Positions 1-6,602 of a stretch of 15,781 nucleotides of DNA are shown here, piece after piece; positions within the stretch are counted from its first letter, which is position 1; each line of letters begins with the position of its first letter. The stretch is from Pelobacter sp. UBA5610 (GTDB taxonomy: Bacteria; Desulfobacterota; Desulfuromonadia; Desulfuromonadales; Syntrophotaleaceae), in NCBI GenBank assembly GCA_002424645.1, contig DIKU01000058.1, positions 15,208-30,988 of the forward strand, given 5' to 3'. The notes beneath the pieces were generated by a model. It did no database searches and was not told the DNA's origin. It saw only the letters and a program-made list of their open reading frames with translations. The translations under genes were made by a program, and so were the position numbers.

Positions 1-219
1 CCCGTCATCCTCGATACCCGGCGCGGCGGCATAACCGTAAGTATCCTCACCGGATACTTCCGACTCCTCGGCAACGCCGGACAAGTCGCCCGGCACTTCG
101 CTGTCAGCATCCGGAGCGTACAGGGCTCCGACTTCCGACAGGTCCCCGTCACCCTCGATACCCGGCGCGGCGGCATAACCGTAGGCATCCTCACCGGATA
201 CCTCCGACTCCTCGGCAAC
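1..219 (-). repeat. In-frame tandem duplication, 144-base period
   Basis: Bases 1-75 and 145-219 match at all but a few positions, offset by exactly 144 bases (48 codons), so the reading frame of the membrane-anchored protein is kept. The linker between them (76-144) encodes GALYAPDADSEVPGDLSG-like sequence. Further copies may lie beyond the left edge. High identity at the DNA level points to a recent or homogenised duplication. Confidence 0.85.
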
Positions 220-480
220 AATGGGTCCCGCCGAAGCCAAAGAAACCTTTTCCCCACCATCCGCTGGAAAACTCGAAGTCACTGTTTCTTGTACTGTATC
301 CAGGCGATCGGCAAATTGTGCCAGAGTTTGGCGCATTTCCGCCAAATCGTTGCGGGTAGCAACCGCCATTTTTCCAAGCCGCCGATAAACCAACAATACC
401 AACAACAGCAAAATACCGCCGCCAATCAGTAACCAGCCTTGCGGTCCGCTTACCAGCGTCAGAATGTCCTGCAGGTTCAT
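1..480 (-). CDS. Membrane-anchored protein with repeated acidic tail, partial (C-terminus off the left edge)
   Basis: The frame is open from an ATG at 480 to the window edge (160 codons, no stop seen), so the gene is cut at its 3' end. A good ribosome binding site (GGAGGG) sits about 8 bases upstream of the ATG, which decides the start. Residues about 15-32 form one hydrophobic membrane segment followed by basic YRR, giving a short N-terminal anchor. Residues 40-65 look like a short helical or coiled-coil stretch. The rest is acidic, rich in Glu, Asp, Gly and Ser, and contains a 48-residue duplication with the core EESEVSGED and YGYAAAPGIE. The gene lies 105 bases downstream of cbiET on the same strand and may be co-transcribed. 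I do not recognise the family. Chemotaxis-like or polar scaffold proteins share this anchor-plus-tail layout, but that is only a resemblance. Confidence 0.75.
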   Translation of the reverse strand, partial: MNLQDILTLVSGPQGWLLIGGGILLLLVLLVYRRLGKMAVATRNDLAEMRQTLAQFADRLDTVQETVTSSFPADGGEKVSLASAGPIVAEESEVSGEDAYGYAAAPGIEGDGDLSEVGALYAPDADSEVPGDLSGVAEESEVSGEDTYGYAAAPGIEDDG

Positions 481-585
481 GATCAACCCTCCTCAAAGCC
501 AAAAACACCCTACACCATCCAGCTGCCGCCCGCGCATCGCCCTTTTCCCAAGGGTACCGACCCTCCAAACCGCAGCCAGCTGAGG

Positions 586-1797
586 TTATTCCTTGTCCGC
601 CAAAAGGATGAATACCGGATGAAAAGCTTCAAACATTTTATAATCGGTCGAAGGACGGGTGCGCGCGATGTTGACGCTGGTAACTTCCACCCGGTAACCG
701 GCATTTTCCAAAAATTCGCTGGTAGCCGAAAGCGTGTCCAGAGTAATAGCATTGACCACGACCCGACCGCCGATGGCCAGACGCTGATCAACAACCTCCA
801 GGATATCCCATAGATTACCACCCGATCCTCCGATAAAAACACGATCGGGATCCGGCAGCAAATCAAGACAGGCAGGCGCTTCGCCTTCAACGATCGATAC
901 GTGCCGGGAATGAAACTTGCGCAGATTCTCCCGGAGGTACTCCTGGTACTGCTCGTTTTGTTCGATGGCAAATATTCTGCCGTTGGGCATCAGGTGATCC
1001 GCCTCGATACTTACCGATCCCGAACCGGCGCCGATATCCCAAAGCACCGTATCGTGGCATAACCGCAGTTTGGCCAGGGTTATGGCACGGACTTCTTCAC
1101 GGGTGATCTGCTTCTTGATGGCGCTGAAAGTGTCATCGGGGATACCGAGTACAGGGCGGGAAGCTTCGGCAAAGGCTTCGTATTGCTTTACCATTACCAA
1201 AACATTGAGAACTGCCACCTGCGTATTCAGCAAACCACGGACATCGGTTCGCACGATGCGTTCTTCACTGGTGCCAAGATTTTCACAGACATAAGCAGCA
1301 TAGCCATCGCGACCGCGACGAATCATCTCCTGGGCAATAGCGCCGGGAGTGTTCTGTGTGTCGGTAAGCAGTGCCGCTTTATCACTGGCGACGATTCGAT
1401 CCACCACGTCTTCGGTTGCATGCCCCTTGCAGGACAGAAAAACGGCATCGTCCCAGGGAATCCCCAGTTTGGCAAATGCATACTGCACGGAACTGACATT
1501 GGGTACGAATTCCAATTCGTCTTCCTGAAAATTGCGCAGCAATTGCCGGCCGATGCCAAAAAACAGGGGATCGCCGGAGGCCAAGACAACAACCCGACGA
1601 TCGGTTTCCTTGAGTCGATTGACCACATCCGAAAAATTCTGGTCGGTATTGACCTTTTCTCCGGGGAAATCAGGGAACAGCGCCAGTTGCTTGGGGCGTC
1701 CGAATAAAACATCCGCCTGTCCGACGAGATCCAGGGCCCTGCGACTGAAACCCTCCTGCCCTTCAACACCAGCACCGATCACATAGATTTTTTTCAT
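586..1797 (-). CDS. cbiET: Fused cobalt-precorrin-7 C5-methyltransferase / cobalt-precorrin-6B C15-methyltransferase (CbiE-CbiT, CobL-type)
   Basis: This 403-residue cytoplasmic enzyme of corrin-ring synthesis uses S-adenosylmethionine to methylate C5 and C15 and to decarboxylate the C12 side chain. Residues 1-200 are the CbiE half: the start KKIYVIGAGVEG is the tetrapyrrole-methylase N-terminus and LASGDPLFFGIG (72-83) the conserved loop. Residues from about 205 are the CbiT half, starting GIPDDTF and ITREEVRA, with the methyltransferase glycine motif DIGAGSGS (244-251) and acidic IEQN (268-271). Two domains in one chain match the length of CobL/CbiET proteins. The ATG at 1797 is chosen because MKKIYVIG is the family start and GGAG lies 10 bases upstream; ATGs at 1806 and a start at 1815 are in frame but worse placed. 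It lies 170 bases downstream of cbiX. CbiX nearby suggests the anaerobic, early-cobalt route. Confidence 0.93.
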   Translation of the reverse strand: MKKIYVIGAGVEGQEGFSRRALDLVGQADVLFGRPKQLALFPDFPGEKVNTDQNFSDVVNRLKETDRRVVVLASGDPLFFGIGRQLLRNFQEDELEFVPNVSSVQYAFAKLGIPWDDAVFLSCKGHATEDVVDRIVASDKAALLTDTQNTPGAIAQEMIRRGRDGYAAYVCENLGTSEERIVRTDVRGLLNTQVAVLNVLVMVKQYEAFAEASRPVLGIPDDTFSAIKKQITREEVRAITLAKLRLCHDTVLWDIGAGSGSVSIEADHLMPNGRIFAIEQNEQYQEYLRENLRKFHSRHVSIVEGEAPACLDLLPDPDRVFIGGSGGNLWDILEVVDQRLAIGGRVVVNAITLDTLSATSEFLENAGYRVEVTSVNIARTRPSTDYKMFEAFHPVFILLADKE

Positions 1798-1898
1798 ACC
1801 CGCCATTCTCCACAACCGCTCGATAGCAAGCGAAACGACAATCCATCCTGCACAGCCGTTGCACCGCCGATAAGCAGGTGCACTAAGCTTAAAAACAC

Positions 1899-1927
1899 AC
1901 TCTAACTGCCATGCTCCCCCGCGTCAA
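1899..1927 (-). promoter_or_regulatory. Candidate sigma-70 promoter for cbiET
   Basis: On the minus strand TTGACG (1922-1927) and TAGAGT (1899-1904) are separated by 17 bases, in the 170-base gap between cbiX and cbiET. The -35 matches the consensus at five of six positions and the -10 at four of six. The gap also holds a 6-bp hairpin (TGCACC/GGTGCA, about 1860-1883). I saw no cobalamin riboswitch consensus here. This is an eye match only. Confidence 0.35.
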
Positions 1928-1967
1928 GGAGAACAACTTCCTGACAACAAGTAGCGTATACGGCTAG

Positions 1968-2372
1968 TTAATCATCCCGGGGATCGAACCCGTGCCCGGA
2001 TTTAACACAATCCAAAAACAGTTCGCAAACCACCCCTCCAAGCGCGGGGTGTGCACCAAGAAAATCCGCCTGTAAAATCTGCAAGTTGGGGAAGGCCTGG
2101 CGGGCCGCTTCGATCACCCTGGGAAGATCAACCTTCACATGCACCCCGGGCAGCAAAAACAAAGGGATCACCACCAGGCGGCGCACCCCTTCAAAGAAGC
2201 AGTTTTCAATAGCGGAAGCGACATCCGGTTCGCCATTTTCAAGATAGGCGATATCCACCCTCGTTGTATCAAGCCGCTGGCGAACGTGAGCAGCCATCGT
2301 CTCAAGAACATCGCCAGCCTGGGCACGCCGCGAACCGTGGGCCACGATCAAAGCTGCCGGTTTATCACCCAT
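1968..2372 (-). CDS. cbiX: Sirohydrochlorin cobaltochelatase, short single-domain CbiX type
   Basis: The 134-residue protein inserts cobalt into sirohydrochlorin, the entry step of anaerobic cobalamin synthesis, in the cytoplasm. The N-terminus ALIVAHGSR carries the conserved metal-binding/catalytic histidine. The second half has VVIPLFLLPGVHVKVDLP, where the FLLPGxHV histidine is the other active-site residue. The length fits the small CbiXS form, half the size of CbiK or two-domain chelatases. The chosen ATG at 2372 has a strong purine box (GGGGGA) 4-5 bases upstream and places AHGS at the usual distance from the N-terminus. An in-frame ATG at 2390 overlaps the cobC stop (TGATG) and would add six residues by translational coupling; this cannot be excluded. 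A SirB-like ferrochelatase role is a less likely alternative, given the cobalamin neighbours. Confidence 0.88.
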   Translation of the reverse strand: MGDKPAALIVAHGSRRAQAGDVLETMAAHVRQRLDTTRVDIAYLENGEPDVASAIENCFFEGVRRLVVIPLFLLPGVHVKVDLPRVIEAARQAFPNLQILQADFLGAHPALGGVVCELFLDCVKSGHGFDPRDD

Positions 2373-2389
2373 AGCTTCCCCCACCCTCA

Positions 2390-3031
2390 TCAACCGTTTA
2401 AAAGCTGCACGGTACAGGTACCATCATCAAGATAGTCGATGATATTGAGGCAACCATAAGCCTGCTCGATTCGGAACGCCGACTGCAGGGACGCCCCCAC
2501 GGCATCAAGCAGGATGACCCTATTGACGGCACCGTGACCAACCACCAGGACTTCTTCCCGGGCATGCGCTGCCAGCAGGGATTTAAGCGCAGGCAGTACC
2601 CGCTCAGACAGATCGAGCAGATTTTCACCATCAGGCACCCTGTAATGCACGATATCCTTGAGGCGCTCCTCCCATTGCCGGGGAAAAGATTGCTGCAATT
2701 CCTGCCAGGTAATCCCCTGCCACTGACCGATATGCAGCTCGCGTAAAGCCGGCAAAGAAACCGGTTCAAGCCCGTGGGGCTCGGCAAGCAATCGGGCACC
2801 TTGCAGGCACCGTTGCAAATCGCTGCTATAAACGGCCGTCAGTGGGCGATCCTTGAGCCGGTGCTGCAATGAGCGGTATTGTTGCCAACCAAGGTCGGTT
2901 AAAGACACGTCGGCCTGCCCATTGTAGCGGTGCTGCTCAAACCCTTCCACTTGCCCATGGCGAACCAGGTACAGCCGGGTACGTCCCGGACGAGGCGCCT
3001 GCTCGACTCGATCCGTTAGAGATTGTCCCAC
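2390..3031 (-). CDS. cobC: Histidine phosphatase, probable alpha-ribazole phosphatase (CobC)
   Basis: The 213-residue protein belongs to the histidine phosphatase (phosphoglycerate-mutase-like) superfamily. LVRHG (22-26) carries the phospho-accepting His25, and VVGHGAVNR near residue 165 carries the second active-site histidine. LRELHIGQWQG supplies the family acid loop. CobC removes phosphate from alpha-ribazole 5'-phosphate or from adenosylcobalamin 5'-phosphate in nucleotide-loop assembly. The family is broad, so the specific substrate rests on context: cbiX follows with a one-base overlap region (TGATG) and cbiET is further on. The start is GTG at 3031 with AGGAG six bases before it, inside the 12-base gap after engB. 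Residues before TRLYLVRHG form a short polar extension that is not part of the core fold. Confidence 0.85.
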   Translation of the reverse strand: MGQSLTDRVEQAPRPGRTRLYLVRHGQVEGFEQHRYNGQADVSLTDLGWQQYRSLQHRLKDRPLTAVYSSDLQRCLQGARLLAEPHGLEPVSLPALRELHIGQWQGITWQELQQSFPRQWEERLKDIVHYRVPDGENLLDLSERVLPALKSLLAAHAREEVLVVGHGAVNRVILLDAVGASLQSAFRIEQAYGCLNIIDYLDDGTCTVQLLNG

Positions 3032-3043
3032 TCAACACTCCTG

Positions 3044-3667
3044 TTATTCTGCGTCGTGACCAGCATCTTCGACCTCTTGATCCTCGACCGAGAGCGCCAT
3101 TTCAATACGTTGCAAAACGTCTTCCCGCCCTTCTCGCGTATGGGCGGAAAAAAACGAAAAAGCTTCTTGTGGCAGCCCGGTGGCTTCCAAAATAGGCCGG
3201 ATCTGGGCACTGCGCCGATTTTTTGAAATTTTATCCACCTTGGTGATCACGGGAATAGTCGGGATATTCAACTCTTCCAACCAATCGAGCAGTTGCAGCT
3301 CTTCTCCCCGGGGGACGCGACGGATATCGAACAACAGGATCACGGCTTTCAGATTTGAACGGTTCTCCAGATAGGTCCTGGCCATGGCTCCCCAGGCATT
3401 TTTAACCGCAACCGGCACCTTGGCAAAACCGAACCCCGGAAGGTCGACCAACATGAATTCCTGGTTAACTTCAAAAAAATTCAACATTTGGGTACGCCCG
3501 GGGGTGGACGAAGTGCGCACCAGACCGCGACGATTAACCAGAACATTGATAAGCGAACTCTTGCCGACATTACTGCGCCCGGCAAAAGCAATTTCAGGCT
3601 GGTCGCCTGGCGGATAGCCAACGGGCTTGGCAGCCCCCTTGATAAATTCGGCGGATTTTATCTGCAA
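3044..3667 (-). CDS. engB: Ribosome-biogenesis GTPase EngB (YsxC/YihA), probable TTG start
   Basis: EngB is a small cytoplasmic TrmE-Era-type GTPase needed for assembly of the 50S ribosomal subunit. All G motifs are visible (numbering from the TTG): GRSNVGKS (30-37), TPGRT (55-59), DLPGFG (75-80), TKVDK (142-146) and SAHT (174-177). The chosen TTG at 3667 is preceded by AGGGAG nine bases upstream and gives MQIKSAEFIKGA, matching the usual family N-terminus, and 207 residues, the usual length. An ATG at 3745 in the same frame would add 26 residues but has no visible ribosome binding site. The C-terminus ends in an acidic tail (EDQEVEDAGHDAE). It is the first gene of a compact unit with cobC and cbiX; the link to cobalamin genes is probably only shared transcription. 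Confidence 0.93.
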   Translation of the reverse strand: MQIKSAEFIKGAAKPVGYPPGDQPEIAFAGRSNVGKSSLINVLVNRRGLVRTSSTPGRTQMLNFFEVNQEFMLVDLPGFGFAKVPVAVKNAWGAMARTYLENRSNLKAVILLFDIRRVPRGEELQLLDWLEELNIPTIPVITKVDKISKNRRSAQIRPILEATGLPQEAFSFFSAHTREGREDVLQRIEMALSVEDQEVEDAGHDAE

Positions 3668-3767
3668 TCTCAAGCTCTCCCTGTTAACGGCCAGCTCCTG
3701 AAGAAGCCGAACCGGATATTCTGCGAACGATACCGCATCAAGCATATTAATACAACGAAAACAGGCA

Positions 3768-3796
3768 ATTAGACTTCACACAAGGAATAGAAACAA
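3768..3796 (-). promoter_or_regulatory. Candidate sigma-70 promoter for engB-cobC-cbiX
   Basis: Minus-strand TTGTTT (3791-3796) and TCTAAT (3768-3773) are 17 bases apart, between the DUF393 gene and engB. Transcription would start near 3761, upstream of both possible engB starts. This is a motif match by eye, not tested. Confidence 0.35.
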
Positions 3797-3812
3797 CTTT
3801 GCTGAAGCAGCC

Positions 3813-4193
3813 TTACGGTTTGGGCCGGGGAAGATAACGGCGCAACCGCGCGAACAGACCGTATCCCAGTCGGGCCAGAGAATGAATCCCCGGCAAACCG
3901 GCAAGGGCGGCCAGAAAGGGATAAAACCGTCCGGGCATGACCCACCACAGGGCACGGAAAGCCTCGACCCCGAGAAAAAACCGCCCCCTGGCATCCATGA
4001 CATGCATGGATGCCATGAATTCCTGCTGCGCGCGCCCATAGAGCGCCGGGTCGAAATCGGGCTGGCTGATATCGACAAAAGACAGCCTGCCCTCGCATCC
4101 CCGGCGCCTGTAACACGCCATTTCCCGGGCACAGACGGGGCAGCCTCCGTCATAAAAAACGGTCAAAGGATAAATGGGGCGGACTTTACTCAT
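3813..4193 (-). CDS. DCC-family protein (DUF393), predicted thiol-disulfide oxidoreductase
   Basis: This 126-residue protein shows the DUF393 signature at its N-terminus: LTVFYDGGCPVC (10-21), with Cys18 and Cys21 as a CxxC pair on a thioredoxin-like start. The middle has FVDISQPDFDP, and VMDARGRFFLGVEAFRALW follows the family pattern of a strand plus a helix bearing the conserved Ala-Phe. The C-terminus is basic and hydrophobic, suggesting membrane association. Function in the family is poorly known; a redox role is inferred from the CxxC. The start at 4193 is supported by GGGGAG seven bases upstream; a longer frame opens at 4307 but adds an unlikely N-terminus. It precedes engB on the same strand, with about 145 bases between them and a candidate promoter in the gap, so it may be its own unit. 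The ferritin-like gene diverges from it. Confidence 0.8.
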   Translation of the reverse strand: MSKVRPIYPLTVFYDGGCPVCAREMACYRRRGCEGRLSFVDISQPDFDPALYGRAQQEFMASMHVMDARGRFFLGVEAFRALWWVMPGRFYPFLAALAGLPGIHSLARLGYGLFARLRRYLPRPKP

Positions 4194-4371
4194 GTTGCAT
4201 CTCCCCGCGGCAAGGCCACGTTCCAACAGCATACCAAGCTTTACGGGGAGAAGTCCATGACACACTCCCCGGCCGTTACCCGATGTAAAATCCGTTGACA
4301 AGCCCATGATTTGGGATAATTCTTAAGGAGAGGCACAAAGTAAAGCCGCATGCCCAAGGGAGGAGAAAACC

Positions 4372-4875
4372 ATGCCCAAATTGCCTGATTCCGCGATTCA
4401 AGAGGCCATCAAAAGCTCTCTGCAGACCGAAAAGAATGCCATGAATTTTTACCGCATGGCGGCCGGCCACATGCAACGACCTCAAGCAAGACAGCTTTTC
4501 GAATTGCTGGCCAGCGAAGAACGGGAGCACGCCCGGCATTTTTATGACCTCTACAGGGGAAACGATCTGCCCCCGTTTGAGCAATTCATGGATCAGTCCC
4601 TTCAAGAAGACCAGAATTATCTTCTCGAGCAGGAAAAAGTTCTCCTGGCCGACCTGAGGATACGAAAAGCCATGGAACTTGCGATGGAAAAAGAAAAAGC
4701 ACTGGAAGCCCAACTCCAACATCTGGCCGAAAAGATCACCGACGAGGAAGTAAGGCGCATTTATCTCGACAACGCCGAATCGACCCGCCGTCATTTCCTC
4801 ATGATCGAATCGGAATACGCCCACCTGATGGGCATGGTACACGAAACGGATATCGACACCTTCGTTCGGGAGTGA
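4372..4875 (+). CDS. Ferritin-like/rubrerythrin-related four-helix protein, one metal ligand altered
   Basis: This 167-residue, entirely helical protein has the ferritin-like four-helix layout and lacks the C-terminal rubredoxin domain of true rubrerythrin. Helix 1 has Glu20 (SLQTEKNAMNFY), helix 2 the ExxH motif (Glu50-x-x-His53 in SEEREHARHF), and helix 3 Glu106 or Glu108. In helix 4 the family ExxH is not intact: His141 is present, but Thr138 stands where Glu is expected, with the nearest Glu at 136. By family knowledge such proteins bind a di-iron centre and reduce peroxide or handle iron in anaerobes; the substitution makes activity uncertain. The start has a strong binding site (GGGAGGAG, about six bases upstream). 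TTGACA at 4295-4300 with GATAAT at 4315-4320 is promoter-like but with only 14 bases between the boxes. Confidence 0.82.
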   Translation: MPKLPDSAIQEAIKSSLQTEKNAMNFYRMAAGHMQRPQARQLFELLASEEREHARHFYDLYRGNDLPPFEQFMDQSLQEDQNYLLEQEKVLLADLRIRKAMELAMEKEKALEAQLQHLAEKITDEEVRRIYLDNAESTRRHFLMIESEYAHLMGMVHETDIDTFVRE

Positions 4876-4979
4876 ACCTATCTGGGAAAATAGCACACCC
4901 GGGGCAACAATAATCTGCACTCTGTGGTAAAATGTAAGTGTAAGACAGTGGTAAAAATGTCGGCTGAAAAAAATCGAAC

Positions 4980-5144
4980 CCGGCATTGCGCGGTCACATG
5001 CCAGAAGCCGTGTCTTCCCATCCGTCGGGAACCTTCTGAAAGAGCCATCCGAAGCGGGTCTGTAAATGAGCCGTCAGGGAACTCCGGAGAAAGGCAGCTC
5101 GCCGAATTGGTAAAAAGCTGACCGTGGCGATGCCGGCATTTTTT
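4980..5144 (+). ncRNA. Candidate structured RNA of unknown family
   Basis: No convincing gene is found between 4876 and 5182, but the region folds well by eye. A long-range closing stem pairs 4980-4989 with 5127-5136 (10 bp, one wobble), then a 1x2 internal loop, then 4991-4995 with 5120-5124 (5 bp). T6 follows at 5139-5144. Inside are CAGAAG/CTTCTG (5002-5007 with 5033-5038) carrying TTCCC/GGGAA (5015-5019 with 5027-5031), ATCCG/CGGGT (5047-5051 with 5055-5059), and GAGC/GCTC (5068-5071 with 5097-5100). A motif CCGTC(A)GGGAAC recurs at 5022 and 5071. The plus strand is preferred because the T run directly follows the stem. It could be a small RNA, a 6S-like RNA, or a 3'-UTR element of the ferritin-like gene. 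I could not match it to a named family. Confidence 0.35.
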
Positions 5145-5158
5145 GAAGCAGCGCACGT

Positions 5159-5196
5159 AAAAGCGCCTCTGATTTTTCTCAATCAGGGGCGCTTTT
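5159..5196. terminator. Strong bidirectional terminator hairpin
   Basis: Sixteen base pairs (5159-5174 with 5181-5196, one G-T pair) close a six-base loop, flanked by A4/T4 runs on both strands. It can end plus-strand transcripts from the ferritin-like gene or the candidate RNA, and the minus-strand cytochrome transcript. The right arm overlaps the last codons and stop of the cytochrome gene (stop at 5183-5185). Confidence 0.85.
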
Positions 5197-6385
5197 GCAT
5201 TTGATAGTAAAGATGTATGGGCTGCACCTTCCCTTGACGCATAAGTTGTTGAACGTACCGCGCCCATTCGCGAATTTCCCCATGCTGCAGGTCCGAGAAC
5301 TGCAGCTTCGGCATGGCCGTATCGGGTTGCAGATATTTGGGATCACGCACGTAATCGATAAAATAATCGAGGCGCAACTTTTCCAGGACCAACAACAAGT
5401 CAGGGGCCATGGGGTACGGATAGGGTGGGCCGGACAAGGAGGCCAAGGTTTGCACTTCCCCGAAAGTGTGACACCCCAGACAGGCTTTCACAGACAACGA
5501 TTCTTCCATCTTTTTACGTAACGACTGCGGCACAGGGGAAGGGATAAACACCAGGGGACGCTCGGCATACAAACGCGCATGACAGGGTTGACATTGATAG
5601 GTTTGCCATGGTTCCAGGCGAAAGCGGCCCGCGGGAGGAGTAAACCAGGCCAGCCGCTGCAGAAAATCCGCCACCAGGCTAAGTTCCTCCGGTTGCAGAC
5701 TTGGCTGGGCAAGTGCAGAGGTATAGCGCAGCATCATCAAAGAGGTCAGGGCCGGCCGCAATCGGTACGGTGCCGCCAGGTAGGCAGCCAACCAGCCATC
5801 TTGATATTTGGCTCGCCGCCAGGTCAGGCTCGGAGCATGGCTTGCCCCAAATCCCTCGACAACATGACACCCCCGGCAACGAGCGACCTTCACCAGGTTC
5901 CGCGCCTGACTCATGCGCTGTATGTCGTCATTCAAACCGCTTGACGAAACAGATGTCTGCGTTTTTTCGGCCGGCTTGGCAGGCTTCTGGTCGCGCAGAC
6001 GTTGTGCCTGCAAATTCCTGCAGGCTTTTTCATCCGGGCACGCAACAACCTTACCGACATCGGCATCACCGGAAAAACCGGCCTGCACTACCAGACTGCG
6101 CAGGGTAAAATCGACCCGTACCCAACTTTTTTCCGGTATGTCGACGAACAGTTGCCGACCATTGAAAACGTCTATAATATTACGGCAATCCCTTGAGGCC
6201 CGGGGATCCCCATAGGCCAGCGTCACCCAGACGACATCACCGGCCTCCACTATTTTTTTATCCAGAAACATCACTTGTTCATGGTAAGCAATCCCCGGGC
6301 GCGCTTCGGAAACCAGGGCTTTGCCTTGCCCGGCAGCTCCCAATACCAGGCTCAACACGGATATCATCCACACCACGGTTCGCAT
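5183..6385 (-). CDS. Secreted triheme c-type cytochrome family protein
   Basis: The 400-residue protein begins with a Sec signal peptide (hydrophobic VVWMISVLSLVLGAAG, likely cut near residue 23), so it acts in the periplasm or at the outer membrane. Three CxxCH haem-binding motifs are present: CRGCH (170-174), CQPCH (265-269) and CLGCH (302-306). Residues 25-125 hold no haem motif but have three other cysteines (67, 116, 122) and look like a separate beta-rich domain. A Pro/Lys/Thr/Ser linker (about 134-150) separates it from the haem part, whose last segment resembles a cytochrome c class I fold (CLGCH, then MPKLQFSD with a possible Met ligand). Electron transfer is inferred; the partner is unknown. 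GGGGGG lies just upstream of the ATG at 6385. The gene is divergent from mobB and appears monocistronic. Confidence 0.85.
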   Translation of the reverse strand: MRTVVWMISVLSLVLGAAGQGKALVSEARPGIAYHEQVMFLDKKIVEAGDVVWVTLAYGDPRASRDCRNIIDVFNGRQLFVDIPEKSWVRVDFTLRSLVVQAGFSGDADVGKVVACPDEKACRNLQAQRLRDQKPAKPAEKTQTSVSSSGLNDDIQRMSQARNLVKVARCRGCHVVEGFGASHAPSLTWRRAKYQDGWLAAYLAAPYRLRPALTSLMMLRYTSALAQPSLQPEELSLVADFLQRLAWFTPPAGRFRLEPWQTYQCQPCHARLYAERPLVFIPSPVPQSLRKKMEESLSVKACLGCHTFGEVQTLASLSGPPYPYPMAPDLLLVLEKLRLDYFIDYVRDPKYLQPDTAMPKLQFSDLQHGEIREWARYVQQLMRQGKVQPIHLYYQMQKRP

Positions 6386-6532
6386 TATTCCCCCCCATTG
6401 TCTATACAGAACCCCACGACTCTGAAAAGACTTCCCGTCCTTTTAGCTTGTGTACCACCAACCTTAACAATTCATATGACGTCCGCAACATGGCATTCAT
6501 GTCGTACCCGTCTTTTCAAGCTGTTTAAACAT

Positions 6533-6562
6533 TTGCTTTGCTTTACAAGCATGCCTTATATT
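6533..6562 (+). promoter_or_regulatory. Candidate sigma-70 promoter for mobB
   Basis: TTGCTT (6533-6538) and TATATT (6557-6562) are 18 bases apart, in the 217-base divergent gap between the cytochrome gene and mobB. The predicted start near 6569 leaves a 30-base leader before the mobB ATG at 6603, and excludes the longer mobB reading frame that would begin at 6561. Confidence 0.4.
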
Positions 6563-6602
6563 GGAACCGTTCCAAATGCTTCCCTTTACAAGGAGCCCTT
6601 GC

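Noticed and set aside
1..219. CRISPR-like array
   Set aside because: Only two copies with a 144-base period in frame inside a coding region; no short palindromic repeats or unique spacers.
510..971. Minus-strand 153-codon frame inside cbiET, and similar frames in other genes
   Set aside because: Shadow frame of cbiET; no family motifs and no plausible start.
1798..1967. Cobalamin riboswitch expected near cbi/cob genes
   Set aside because: I looked for the B12-box-like and GCCACTG elements on the minus strand and did not see them; only a promoter-like pair and a short hairpin were found.
4276..4986. Long minus-strand open frame (236 codons)
   Set aside because: It is antisense to the ferritin-like gene, has no ribosome binding site, and its product has no recognisable motif, whereas the plus strand has a strong binding site and an ExxH motif.
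4924..5121. Plus-strand 65-codon frame with several cysteines in the gap after the ferritin-like gene
   Set aside because: No ribosome binding site, composition looks random, and the same stretch folds into a well-paired RNA.
4980..5144. Assignment of the structured RNA to SRP RNA, tmRNA, RNase P or a glycine riboswitch
   Set aside because: The SRP GGAAGGAAGCAGCC-like loop is absent, the size is too small for tmRNA or RNase P, and glycine-aptamer core sequences are not present.
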